Below are positions 9,316-17,200 of a stretch of 64,000 nt of DNA, piece after piece. The DNA lies in NCBI GenBank assembly GCA_002083525.1, contig LWDM01000023.1:251693-315692 (forward strand), read 5' to 3'. The stretch is from Proteobacteria bacterium SG_bin9. Lineage in GTDB: Bacteria > Pseudomonadota > Alphaproteobacteria > Rhizobiales > Xanthobacteraceae. The notes under the pieces are model-generated. The model had not been told where the DNA came from, did no database searches, and saw only the letters and a program-made list of their open reading frames with translations. Positions within the stretch are counted from its first letter, which is position 1, and each line of letters begins with the position of its first letter. The position numbers and the translations under genes are program-made.

Positions 9316-9364
9316 GTTGAATCCTCCCGTGATGATCTCTTTGGATCGTTGTTTCGACTGTAAG

Positions 9365-11755
9365 TCAGACCTTGCCTAATGCACGCAGAATTTCCTCCGG
9401 CCGTGCCGGTTGCACCGAAACGTGAGCGTTCAACGGACGCAGCGCGTCGTTGATCGCGTTGATGACGGCAGCGGGTGCGCCCGCCGTTCCTGCCTCGCCC
9501 GCGCCCTTTGCGCCGAGTTCGGAGGAAGCCGTCGGCGTCACCACGTGACCGACCTCCATGTCGGGCATCTCGCCTGACATCGGTACCAGGTAATCCGCCA
9601 TGCTGCCGTTCAGCATCTGGCCCTGTGCGTCGTAGCGGCAGTGCTCGAACAGTGCCGCGCCGATACCCTGCACGATGCCGCCGCGAATCTGCTCGTCGAC
9701 GAGTTGCGGGTTGAGCACCGTGCCGCAATCCTCGACGCACCAGTGTTTTAGCAGCTTGACGAAACCGGTGTCCGTATCGACTTCGAGATACGACGCCTGG
9801 ATGCCGTTGGTGAAAGCGAACGGATAATCCTTCGGCACGTAGTGCCGCGTGACGACGAATTCGGGCTTGAGATCGGCCGGCAGCGTATCCGGCCGGAAGT
9901 AGGCGACGCGGCCGAGCTCGGCGAGCGGCATGCGCTCCGAGCCCGTGGCCTTGTCGACGATCTTGCCTTCGCGCACGTCCAGTGCATCCGGCGTCGATTG
10001 CAGGATCACCGCCGCGACATCGAGAATGTTGGCGCGCAGCGCCTTGCCCGATTGCCAGGCCGCCTCGCCGCCGATGCCCGCCGCACGGCACGCCCACGTG
10101 CCGCCGCCGTACGGTGTCGCGTCCGTATCGCCGGTCACGACGCGCACGTCCGACATCGGAATGCCCACAGCTGTCGCCACCACCTGCGCGATCACGCTCT
10201 CGGTGCCCTGCCCCTGCTCGGTCACGCCGATCGACGCAATCACGCCGCCCTGCGGGTTGAGCCGCAGCGTGCATCCATCCTGCGAGGAGATACGCGCGCC
10301 GCCGACGCCGTAGAACGCCGCCGACGGGTTGGTGATCTCGATGAAAGCCGCAAGCCCGATGCCGCGATAGATACCCTTCTTGCGCAGCTCCGCCTGCTCC
10401 TTGCGCAAGGCGTCGTAGTTCATCATCTGCAGCAGCTTTTCGAGCGACTGCTGGTGCGACAGCTTTTCGAACTTGATACCGGAGGCCGCGGTCGAAGGGT
10501 GCGCGTTGTCGGGAATGACGTTGCGGCGGCGCAGTTCCGCCGGGTCCATGCCGATGGCTGCTGCCGCCTGATCGATCAGCCCTTCCGTCACCATCACCGC
10601 GATCGGATGCCCGACCGCGCGGTACTGGCACATCGGCACCTTGTTCTGGAACACGACGCGCGCGCGGGCGCGATAGTTCTGGTGCTTGTAGGGACCGCCG
10701 ACGAGATTGACGACCTGATTGGCCTCGACCGCACTCGTGCGCGGATAGACCGAGTACGGCCCGATGCCGGTGAGATCGTCCATCTCGATGGCAAGGATTT
10801 CGCCCTCGGCGCTCACCGCCATCTTCGCCTTGACGCGATGATCGCGCGCATGGATGTCCGACACGAACGATTCAAGCCGGTCAGCGACGAACTTGACCGG
10901 ACGTTTGAGCATCTTCGCCAGCGCCACCGTCGCCATCTCGTCCGGATAGATATGCACCTTGATTCCGAACGACCCGCCGACGTCCTTGCAGACGACGCGA
11001 ACGCTCGCCTCCGGCAATCCCAGATGCTTGCACACGATGTCCTGCATCATGTGCGGTGCCTGAAACGAATGATGGATCGTCAGCTTCTCTTCGCCTTCGT
11101 TCCAGTCGGCGATGATTGCGCGCGGCTCCAGGGTCACGCCGGTATGGCGGCCCACGCTGAACGTATTCTCGACCACCGCAGCAGCCGCCTTGAACGCGCC
11201 GTCGACGTCGCCGACATCGAGCGTGCGCTCGAAGGCGAGGTTGTCACCGAGGTCGGCGTGGATCACCGGCGTCCCCGCATCGAGCGCCGCTTCCATATCA
11301 ACGGTGACGGACAGCGGTTCGAGTTCCGCCTCGATCAACGCGACCGCGTCTTCGGCTTCGGCGCGGCTGTTGGCAACAACCGCGCAGATCGCCTCGCCGG
11401 CCCAGCAGGCGCGCTCGACCGCGATCGGATATTGCGGCGCGGACTTCAGGCCCTTGAAGTGCGTCAAAACGCCGACCCACGGCGTGCAGATCTTCAGAAG
11501 ATCCTTGCCGGTCGCGACCGCAATCACGCCCGGCGCAGCTTTAGCGGCCGACACGTCGAGACTGACGATGCGTGCATGAGCATGCGGACTGCGCAGGAAC
11601 GCGACGTGCGCGAGCCGTGGCATCCGCAGATCGTCGACGTACGTCCCGCGTCCCTGCACCAGGCGCTTCGCATTCGGCCGCGGCACCGAGCGGCCGATAT
11701 AGCTGTTCGGCCGGTCGAGAAACGTGAGGCCCATGGTCTGATCGGAAGCGCTCAT
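9365..11755 (-). CDS. Molybdenum hydroxylase large subunit (xanthine dehydrogenase/CoxL superfamily)
   Basis: Molybdopterin-binding catalytic subunit of 796 residues, the usual length for CoxL-type subunits. The aldehyde oxidase/xanthine dehydrogenase a/b hammerhead is near the N-terminus (RGTYVDDLRMPRLAHVAFLRSPHAHARI) and the Mo-binding domains follow. The catalytic base is Glu754 in GAKGAGEAGTAGAPA. The active-site loop around residues 374-384 reads CQYRAVGHP. It lacks the AYRCSFR loop of true CO dehydrogenase, so this is not CoxL. It hydroxylates an aldehyde or an N-heteroaromatic ring with water as oxygen donor. The start overlaps the small-subunit stop (ATGA). The substrate is unknown; the neighbouring monooxygenase suggests a pyridine-type ring. 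Confidence 0.9.
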   Translation of the reverse strand: MSASDQTMGLTFLDRPNSYIGRSVPRPNAKRLVQGRGTYVDDLRMPRLAHVAFLRSPHAHARIVSLDVSAAKAAPGVIAVATGKDLLKICTPWVGVLTHFKGLKSAPQYPIAVERACWAGEAICAVVANSRAEAEDAVALIEAELEPLSVTVDMEAALDAGTPVIHADLGDNLAFERTLDVGDVDGAFKAAAAVVENTFSVGRHTGVTLEPRAIIADWNEGEEKLTIHHSFQAPHMMQDIVCKHLGLPEASVRVVCKDVGGSFGIKVHIYPDEMATVALAKMLKRPVKFVADRLESFVSDIHARDHRVKAKMAVSAEGEILAIEMDDLTGIGPYSVYPRTSAVEANQVVNLVGGPYKHQNYRARARVVFQNKVPMCQYRAVGHPIAVMVTEGLIDQAAAAIGMDPAELRRRNVIPDNAHPSTAASGIKFEKLSHQQSLEKLLQMMNYDALRKEQAELRKKGIYRGIGLAAFIEITNPSAAFYGVGGARISSQDGCTLRLNPQGGVIASIGVTEQGQGTESVIAQVVATAVGIPMSDVRVVTGDTDATPYGGGTWACRAAGIGGEAAWQSGKALRANILDVAAVILQSTPDALDVREGKIVDKATGSERMPLAELGRVAYFRPDTLPADLKPEFVVTRHYVPKDYPFAFTNGIQASYLEVDTDTGFVKLLKHWCVEDCGTVLNPQLVDEQIRGGIVQGIGAALFEHCRYDAQGQMLNGSMADYLVPMSGEMPDMEVGHVVTPTASSELGAKGAGEAGTAGAPAAVINAINDALRPLNAHVSVQPARPEEILRALGKV

Positions 11756-12252
11756 TCGGCGGCCTCTTTAGTGCGCCGGGCCGCGACAACCTTTTCAACG
11801 GCGTCGACAATGGCCTGATAGCCGGTGCAGCGGCAGTAGTTGCCGGAGATCGCATCGCGGATCGTCTCGCGTGACGGATTGCGATCGTTCGCCAGCAGAT
11901 CGGCGATCGTCGTCAGCATTCCGGGCGTGCAGAAGCCGCACTGGAGCGCATTCCGTTGCAGGAAGGCCTCCTGTACATCGGCGAGAACGCCGGAGTCGGT
12001 CAGCCCCTCGACGGTCACGATATTCGTGCCGTCCGCCTGCACGGCCAGCATGAGACATCCACGCACCGGAACGCCGTCGACCTGCACGGTGCAAGCACCA
12101 CAGACGCCGTGTTCGCATCCGAGATGCGAGCCGGTGAGATCGAGCTGTTCGCGCAGGAAATCGACGAGATGCGTGCGCGCCGCGACCGTGCGCGTCACAC
12201 GCTCGCCATTGATCGTCAGCGTGATCGCGTGCGTTTCGGAGGCTGCCGTCAT
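11752..12252 (-). CDS. Molybdenum hydroxylase small subunit, 2x[2Fe-2S]
   Basis: Electron-transfer subunit of 166 residues. The plant-type [2Fe-2S] ligands are Cys46, Cys51, Cys54 and Cys66 (GCEHGVCGACTV). The second cluster ligands are Cys105, Cys108, Cys140 and Cys142 (CGFCTPGML, CRCTG). The ATG at 12252 gives the standard length; the same frame extends upstream to 12477 inside the FAD-subunit gene without homology. Both ends overlap neighbours in ATGA junctions, as is normal for medium-small-large operons. Confidence 0.95.
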   Translation of the reverse strand: MTAASETHAITLTINGERVTRTVAARTHLVDFLREQLDLTGSHLGCEHGVCGACTVQVDGVPVRGCLMLAVQADGTNIVTVEGLTDSGVLADVQEAFLQRNALQCGFCTPGMLTTIADLLANDRNPSRETIRDAISGNYCRCTGYQAIVDAVEKVVAARRTKEAAE

Positions 12253-13097
12253 GCCGCACCGCCTTCCATCGCGGCGATGACGCGGCCGAGCAGCACGCGC
12301 GCCAGATGCATCTTGGTTTTCGCCGAGCACTCGCCGTCGTCGGAAGGCGACAGCGCGCCGTCGAGCGTGGCTTGCGCAGCCGCAATGCCCTTGCCTGCAA
12401 TCAACGTCTGCGCAGCATCTTCCGCGAGCAGCGGCCGATCGCCAGCGCCGAAGAAAGCGAGTTTCAGCGCAGTCCACGACCCTCCGGTGCGCACGCCTTG
12501 CGCGGCGAGGCCGATCATTGCGTAGTCGCCGTGCCGCCGCGCCAACTCATCGAAGCCGGACACCGATCCGGCAGCCGGAACCGGAAACTCGATCGCGACC
12601 AGAACCTCGTCCGCGGCGAGCGCCGTCTCGTAGATCCCCAGGAAAAAGTCCTTCGCCGCAATCGCCCGCTCACCCTTCCGGCGGGCGGCGACGATTGTCG
12701 CATCGAGCGCCAGGCAGCACGCCGGCAACTCCGTCGACGGATCGGCCAGCACCAGCGAGCCGCCGATGGTGCCGCGATTGCGGATCGCCTGATGCGCGAT
12801 ATGCGGAATAGCCTTGGCGATCAGCGGCAGCCGTGCGGCCACAACCGGCGATTCCGCAAGATCGCGATGCCGCGTCATCGCGCCGATGCGCACGGCGCCT
12901 TTCGTTTCGGAGATACCGGAGAGACCGGAGACGCGATTGAGATCGACCAGTAGCGACGGCGCGGAAAGCCGCATGTTCAACGCGGGAATGAGGCTCTGGC
13001 CGCCGGCCAGCAGGCGCACGCCCTCGCCGCCGTCGAGGCAATCGAACACCTCGGCCAAGGATGTCGGCCTCGCATATGCGAACGCTGGCGCCTTCAC
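12249..13097 (-). CDS. Molybdenum hydroxylase FAD-binding medium subunit (CoxM-like)
   Basis: FAD subunit of 282 residues that passes electrons from the Fe-S clusters to the acceptor. The two FAD pyrophosphate-binding motifs are visible: LLAGGQSLIPALNMR near residue 30 and RNRGTIGGSLVLADPS near residue 107. It is the first gene of the eight-gene minus-strand operon. The 100-bp region upstream holds a perfect palindrome (13132-13155) and separates it from the divergent TetR gene, which is the likely regulator. Confidence 0.94.
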   Translation of the reverse strand: MKAPAFAYARPTSLAEVFDCLDGGEGVRLLAGGQSLIPALNMRLSAPSLLVDLNRVSGLSGISETKGAVRIGAMTRHRDLAESPVVAARLPLIAKAIPHIAHQAIRNRGTIGGSLVLADPSTELPACCLALDATIVAARRKGERAIAAKDFFLGIYETALAADEVLVAIEFPVPAAGSVSGFDELARRHGDYAMIGLAAQGVRTGGSWTALKLAFFGAGDRPLLAEDAAQTLIAGKGIAAAQATLDGALSPSDDGECSAKTKMHLARVLLGRVIAAMEGGAA

Positions 13098-13131
13098 GCC
13101 GGTCCTCCCAACGGGCCGATTACGTCGGCCG

Positions 13132-13155
13132 CTAATTTATCGCTCTATAAATTAG
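13132..13155. promoter_or_regulatory. Perfect 9-bp inverted repeat, candidate TetR operator
   Basis: CTAATTTAT and ATAAATTAG flank a 6-bp spacer (CGCTCT). It sits in the 100-bp divergent promoter between the molybdenum hydroxylase operon and the TetR gene, 35 bases from the former and 43 from the latter. An AT-rich palindrome in such a GC-rich setting is what a repressor site covering both promoters would look like. Confidence 0.6.
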
Positions 13156-13197
13156 AACCGTTCCGAACCAAGCTGTCAATCCTGCGGCATTTCGACT

Positions 13198-13932
13198 ATG
13201 GCAATAAGGATGAGCAAGTTGCGGCGATCCAAATCTGCACCCAGACCTGCATCCAAGGCCGCGCCGAAGCCGCGCATGAGCCCGGCGCAGCGCGAACGTC
13301 AAATCGTTGACGGAGCTATCGCTTTCTTTGCCGAGGTCGGCCTTGAAGGACAGACGCGGGAACTCGCGCGCCGCCTCGGCATCACCCAGCCGCTGCTCTA
13401 TCGCTACTTCCCGAGCAAGGAGGAACTGCTCGAGCGCGTCTATGACGAAGTCTACATGAAGCGCTGGAAGCCCGAATGGGAAGCGCTGATCGCGGACCGC
13501 TCGCTGTCGATCGGCGAACGCTTCCGCCGTTTCGAGAAAGACTATCAGCGCACCATCATGACTTACGATTGGCTGCGCATCTTCTTCTCGTCGGGCCTCA
13601 AGGGCACGGACCTGACCCGGCGCTATCTCACACGTGTGCGCGACATCATCTTCACGCCGGTACTTGCGGAAATGCGCCGCGAATTCGGGTTGCCCTCGCC
13701 TGCGCAACTGCCGCTCTCCGCGCAGGAATACGAACTGATGTTCGGCATCCACGGTGCGCTCGTCTATGTCGGTATCCGCCGCTTCATCTACAACATGGAT
13801 GTTCCGACCGATCAGGATCTCGTGTTCGATACCGAGATGGATGCGTTCATGGCCGGTGTCGGCCCTGTCATGCGCCGTTTGGTCGCCGAACAGCAGGCAA
13901 TCCGGCGGGCACGCAAGCGCAAGGCCGGATAA
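13198..13932 (+). CDS. TetR-family transcriptional regulator
   Basis: Regulator of 244 residues. The helix-turn-helix is near residues 50-75 (TRELARRLGITQPLLYRYFPSKEELL), a textbook TetR N-terminus, after a basic, proline-rich leader of about 35 residues. The C-terminal ligand domain is longer than average and not recognisable. It is divergent from the molybdenum hydroxylase/Liv operon and co-directional with the VOC and monooxygenase genes, so it probably controls both sides. The start could also be the ATG at 13210. Confidence 0.9.
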   Translation: MAIRMSKLRRSKSAPRPASKAAPKPRMSPAQRERQIVDGAIAFFAEVGLEGQTRELARRLGITQPLLYRYFPSKEELLERVYDEVYMKRWKPEWEALIADRSLSIGERFRRFEKDYQRTIMTYDWLRIFFSSGLKGTDLTRRYLTRVRDIIFTPVLAEMRREFGLPSPAQLPLSAQEYELMFGIHGALVYVGIRRFIYNMDVPTDQDLVFDTEMDAFMAGVGPVMRRLVAEQQAIRRARKRKAG

Positions 13933-13962
13933 CAGGCTTGACGCCTCCGGCCGTGAATTTAA

Positions 13963-13976
13963 TGATCGTCCGATCA
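13963..13976. promoter_or_regulatory. Palindrome upstream of the VOC gene, possible TetR-type site
   Basis: TGATCG-TC-CGATCA is a perfect 6-bp inverted repeat, nearly extended to 8 bp, located between the TetR stop and the VOC start. It could be an operator for the VOC-monooxygenase pair. Its sequence differs from the 13132 palindrome, so the same protein need not bind both. Confidence 0.4.
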
Positions 13977-14000
13977 ATCAAGAAAGCCGGAGAACGCCCC

Positions 14001-14420
14001 ATGCTGACGATGCTGTCGCACTACAACGTCCGCACAAAGGACTGGACCAAGACGCGCGATTTCTACGTCAAGGTTCTCGGCCTCACCGAAGGTGACCGGC
14101 CCAACTTCCCGTTCCCCGGCCATTGGCTCTACTGCGGCAAGCAGGACGTGCTGCACATCACCGGCCTCGATGCCAACTCGACCGGCGCGAACGACTATCT
14201 TGGCGACCGCGAAGGCGAACTGCAGGGCGGCGGCGCGATCGATCACGTTGCCTTCACGGCAAAGGACGCGGTCGCGATGGGCAAGCACTTCAAGTCGCTC
14301 GGCATCGAGGCACGTCATCGCCGCGTTCCGAACATGGATCTCTATCAGATCTTCATCAACGATCCGAACGGCATCACCATCGAGCTGAACTTCCCCGGCG
14401 AGAATCCGCCGGAGATGTGA
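14001..14420 (+). CDS. VOC-family (glyoxalase/extradiol dioxygenase superfamily) protein
   Basis: Single vicinal-oxygen-chelate module of 139 residues. Candidate metal ligands are the His in LSHYNV near the N-terminus, the His in IDHVAF and the Glu in ITIELNF near the C-terminus; all three fit the VOC pattern. These proteins act as dioxygenases, isomerases or lyases on small substrates. It lies four bases before the monooxygenase gene and is presumably in the same pathway, for example ring opening after hydroxylation. An alternative start is the ATG at 14010. The exact reaction is unknown. Confidence 0.85.
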   Translation: MLTMLSHYNVRTKDWTKTRDFYVKVLGLTEGDRPNFPFPGHWLYCGKQDVLHITGLDANSTGANDYLGDREGELQGGGAIDHVAFTAKDAVAMGKHFKSLGIEARHRRVPNMDLYQIFINDPNGITIELNFPGENPPEM

Positions 14421-14424
14421 GCGC

Positions 14425-15633
14425 GTGGCGAAACGCGCGATCGTCATTGGCGGCTCGATCGGTGGCCTATTCGCAGGCCTCTTTCTGAAGCGGATCGGAT
14501 GGGATGTTACGATCCACGAGCGCGTCGGCGAGGAACTCGGTGCGCGCGGCGCAGGTATCGTCACGCATGACGAACTGCACGATGCACTGGCGGCCGCGAC
14601 CGGCGGCCGCGAGCCAATCGGCGTTCCGGTCAGCGGACGTGTCGTGCTCGCGCAAGACGGCAGCGTCGTCTGCGAAACGCTCCGGCCCCAAATTCTCGCC
14701 TCGTGGGATCAGGTGTGGCAGCGGCTCCGCGCCTGCAGCGATGGCTTCTACCGGCACGGCAGCGCGCTTGTCTCGTTCGAGCAGAACGATAGCGTCGTCA
14801 CGGCGCGTTTCGCCGACGGCGCGCGTGAGAACGCCGATCTGCTCGTCGCCGCCGATGGCATCCAGTCGACCGTGCGCAAGCAGCTCTTCCCCGATGCGCA
14901 GCCGCGCTATGTCGGTTACGCTGCATGGCGCGGACTGGTCGAAGAAACAGAGCTATCGCCGGCAGCACGCGACCGCCTCTTCGATTGCTTCGGCTTCTGC
15001 CTTCCTCCGCGCGAGCAGATGCTCGGCTATCCGGTCGACGGTCCGCCCATCGCAAGCCAGCCGACGCGCCGCTACAATTACGTCTGGTACCGGCCAGCCG
15101 ATCCGGATCGAGAATTACCGCGCATGCTGAAAGGTGCGGACGGCCATCAGTACGTCGGCGCGATTCCTCCCGACAAACTGCACCCCGACATCGTCGCCGA
15201 GATGCGCGATGCGGCTACGCGGCTTCTCGCGCCCGCGTTTGCGGAAGCCGTCAGCAAGACGCGCAAGCCCCTGCTGCAACCGATCGTCGATCTCGAAACC
15301 CCGGCCATGGCGTCGGGGCGCGTCGCGATCCTGGGCGATGCTGCCTTCGTCGCCCGCCCGCATGTCGGTGCCGGTGTCACCAAGGCCGCCGGAGACGCGC
15401 GCGCGCTCGCGGAGGTACTATCGGCGCATTCGAGCATCGACGACGCTCTCGCCGCCTATAACGCGCAACGCCACGCGTTCGGACAGCGGATCGTTCGCCG
15501 CGCACGCGATCTCGGCGCCTATATGCAAGCCCAATTGCTATCCGAGGAAGAGCGTCAACTGGCGGAAAAACACCGCAGCCCGCAGGCCGTCATGACCGAG
15601 ACGGCGACGATGCACAACATGGCATCGTGGTAA
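14425..15633 (+). CDS. FAD-dependent aromatic-ring monooxygenase (2,6-dihydroxypyridine 3-hydroxylase-like)
   Basis: Class A flavin monooxygenase of 402 residues with a GTG start. The FAD dinucleotide fold is IVIGGSIGGLFAG near residue 7. The DG motif is AADGIQSTVR and the second FAD motif is ILGDAAFVARPHVGAG. The GGSIGGL opening and the GDAAxxxRPH segment resemble the 2,6-dihydroxypyridine hydroxylase branch more than NicC or UbiH. That matches an upstream molybdenum hydroxylase, because pyridine degradation uses both enzyme types. NAD(P)H plus O2 would hydroxylate a dihydroxy-aromatic. The substrate assignment is an inference. Confidence 0.82.
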   Translation: MAKRAIVIGGSIGGLFAGLFLKRIGWDVTIHERVGEELGARGAGIVTHDELHDALAAATGGREPIGVPVSGRVVLAQDGSVVCETLRPQILASWDQVWQRLRACSDGFYRHGSALVSFEQNDSVVTARFADGARENADLLVAADGIQSTVRKQLFPDAQPRYVGYAAWRGLVEETELSPAARDRLFDCFGFCLPPREQMLGYPVDGPPIASQPTRRYNYVWYRPADPDRELPRMLKGADGHQYVGAIPPDKLHPDIVAEMRDAATRLLAPAFAEAVSKTRKPLLQPIVDLETPAMASGRVAILGDAAFVARPHVGAGVTKAAGDARALAEVLSAHSSIDDALAAYNAQRHAFGQRIVRRARDLGAYMQAQLLSEEERQLAEKHRSPQAVMTETATMHNMASW

Positions 15634-15643
15634 CGCCTCAAAG

Positions 15644-15667
15644 AAATGCCCGCCAAGGCGGGCATTT
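15644..15667. terminator. Strong hairpin between convergent genes
   Basis: An 11-bp perfect stem (AAATGCCCGCC / GGCGGGCATTT) with a 2-base loop lies between the monooxygenase stop (15633) and the aldehyde dehydrogenase stop (15692). The arms supply A/T tracts on both sides, so it can terminate transcription from both directions. Confidence 0.75.
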
Positions 15668-15691
15668 CAGCGATCGCCGTTTCGGGCATGC

Positions 15692-17158
15692 TTAGTCGTG
15701 ACGGATGTAGACGCTCTTGATATTCGTATAGAAGCTGAGCGTATCCTCACCGATCTCGCGCGAGCCGTGGCTTGAATTCTTCTGCCCGCCGAACGGGAAG
15801 TGAGAATAGCCGCCGAGATTCGGACGGTTGATGTGGATCATTCCCGCTTCGATGCCGTCAATGAAGCTGAACGCGCGGTTGATGTCCTTGGTGAAGATCG
15901 ACGCAGCGAGGCCGTACTCGACATCATTGGCGATCTGGAGGCCCTGCTCGAGATCGTCGACAGGCATGATCGCCACCACCGGTCCGAACACCTCCTCGCG
16001 CGCGATCTCGCTTTTGACGGAGACGGAATCGATCACCGTCGGCGCAAAGAAGTTGCCGTTGCCGACATCGAGACGGCTGCCGCCGGCGAGCAGCGTGCCG
16101 CCCTCGCCGCGCGCGCGCTCGACAAAGCCGTTGACCGCATCGAACCGCGTGGTGTCGATCAGCGGCCCCATCTCCGTCGCGGGGTCCGCGCCGTCACCGA
16201 CCTTGAGCTTCTTCACCGCCGCGACGAACTCGGATGTGAAGCGATCCTTGACGTTGCGCTGAACCAGCACGCGGCTGGTGCAAGTACAGCGCTGACCGGA
16301 CACATCAAATGCCGCGACCATGCAAGCTTTCACCGCCGCCGGAATGTCGGCATCCGCCAGCACGATCAGCGGATTCTTGCCGCCCATCTCCAATTGCGTC
16401 TTGGCAAGCCGCGGCGCCGCAGAGACATGGATCGACGTACCGACCTTGGTCGAGCCGGTAAAGGAAATGCCCTTCACCTTGGGGTTGCGGACGAGTTCCT
16501 CGCCGACCTCCGGCCCGCCGTGCACAAGCGCGATGGCTTCCTGTGGTACGCCCGCTTCCAGGAAAATCGAGACGACTTTCGCGGCAATCGCCGGCGTGAA
16601 CGGCGACGGCTTGAACACGATCGGCGACCCGCACACGAATGCCGGTGCGATCTTCCAGCACGGAATCGCGAACGGAATGTTCCATGGGCTGATCAGCGCC
16701 ACCGTGCCGATCGATTCGCGCATGGTGAAGCAATGAACGCCGTCTTCCTCACTCGGCAGCGTGTTGCCGCCGAGGCGCCGGCCAAAGCCGGAGACGTATT
16801 CCATGATATCGACGGCGCGCTTCACCTCCGCGTAGGACTCGCGGATCGGCTTGCCCTGCTCGCGCGTGATCAGCGCGGCAATCTCGTCTCGATCACGCTC
16901 GGCGATCGCCGCTGCGCGCAATACGATTTTGCCGCGTTCGGTCGGCGTCAGCTTACGCCACGAACCGGCGGACGCCGTGACGCCATCGATCGCCTGCCGC
17001 GCGATCGCTCCCGACGAATTCGGCGAGACCGACACGATCTCTTCGAGATTGGCCGGATTCGGCCGGCGCACCACGTCGTCCTCGGCAGCCTTCCACGCAC
17101 CGCCCAGGAAATTGGGGACCTGCAACGTCTTGCCGCCATCCAGAACTTTCAGCATCAA
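15692..17158 (-). CDS. NAD(P)-dependent aldehyde dehydrogenase
   Basis: Aldehyde dehydrogenase of 488 residues, full length. Catalytic residues are present: Asn160 (SPWN), Lys183 (FKPS), Glu257 (LEMGGKNP) and Cys291 (SGQRCTCTSR). The FTGSTKVG coenzyme loop and a C-terminal FPFGGQKNSS anchor-loop segment are typical. It oxidises an aldehyde or semialdehyde to the acid. It is followed by a convergent terminator and preceded by an MFS transporter gene 42 bases upstream on the same strand, so both are probably one transcript. It might serve the adjacent aromatic pathway or the MFS substrate; the sequence does not decide. Confidence 0.93.
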   Translation of the reverse strand: MMLKVLDGGKTLQVPNFLGGAWKAAEDDVVRRPNPANLEEIVSVSPNSSGAIARQAIDGVTASAGSWRKLTPTERGKIVLRAAAIAERDRDEIAALITREQGKPIRESYAEVKRAVDIMEYVSGFGRRLGGNTLPSEEDGVHCFTMRESIGTVALISPWNIPFAIPCWKIAPAFVCGSPIVFKPSPFTPAIAAKVVSIFLEAGVPQEAIALVHGGPEVGEELVRNPKVKGISFTGSTKVGTSIHVSAAPRLAKTQLEMGGKNPLIVLADADIPAAVKACMVAAFDVSGQRCTCTSRVLVQRNVKDRFTSEFVAAVKKLKVGDGADPATEMGPLIDTTRFDAVNGFVERARGEGGTLLAGGSRLDVGNGNFFAPTVIDSVSVKSEIAREEVFGPVVAIMPVDDLEQGLQIANDVEYGLAASIFTKDINRAFSFIDGIEAGMIHINRPNLGGYSHFPFGGQKNSSHGSREIGEDTLSFYTNIKSVYIRHD

Positions 17159-17200
17159 ACTGTTCCTTTCTTATTTTTCACTGTTTCGGAGCGAGGCTGC

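Noticed and set aside
9842..11818. 658-residue open frame on the plus strand
   Set aside because: Antisense to the molybdenum hydroxylase large subunit; rich in Arg/His/Asp with no domain, a GC-driven shadow.
9365..13097. Reading the molybdenum hydroxylase as CO dehydrogenase
   Set aside because: The large subunit lacks the AYRCSFR active-site loop needed for CO oxidation.
13132..13977. 281-residue minus-strand frame opposite the TetR gene
   Set aside because: The TetR frame has a clear helix-turn-helix; this frame also covers both palindromes and lacks a domain.
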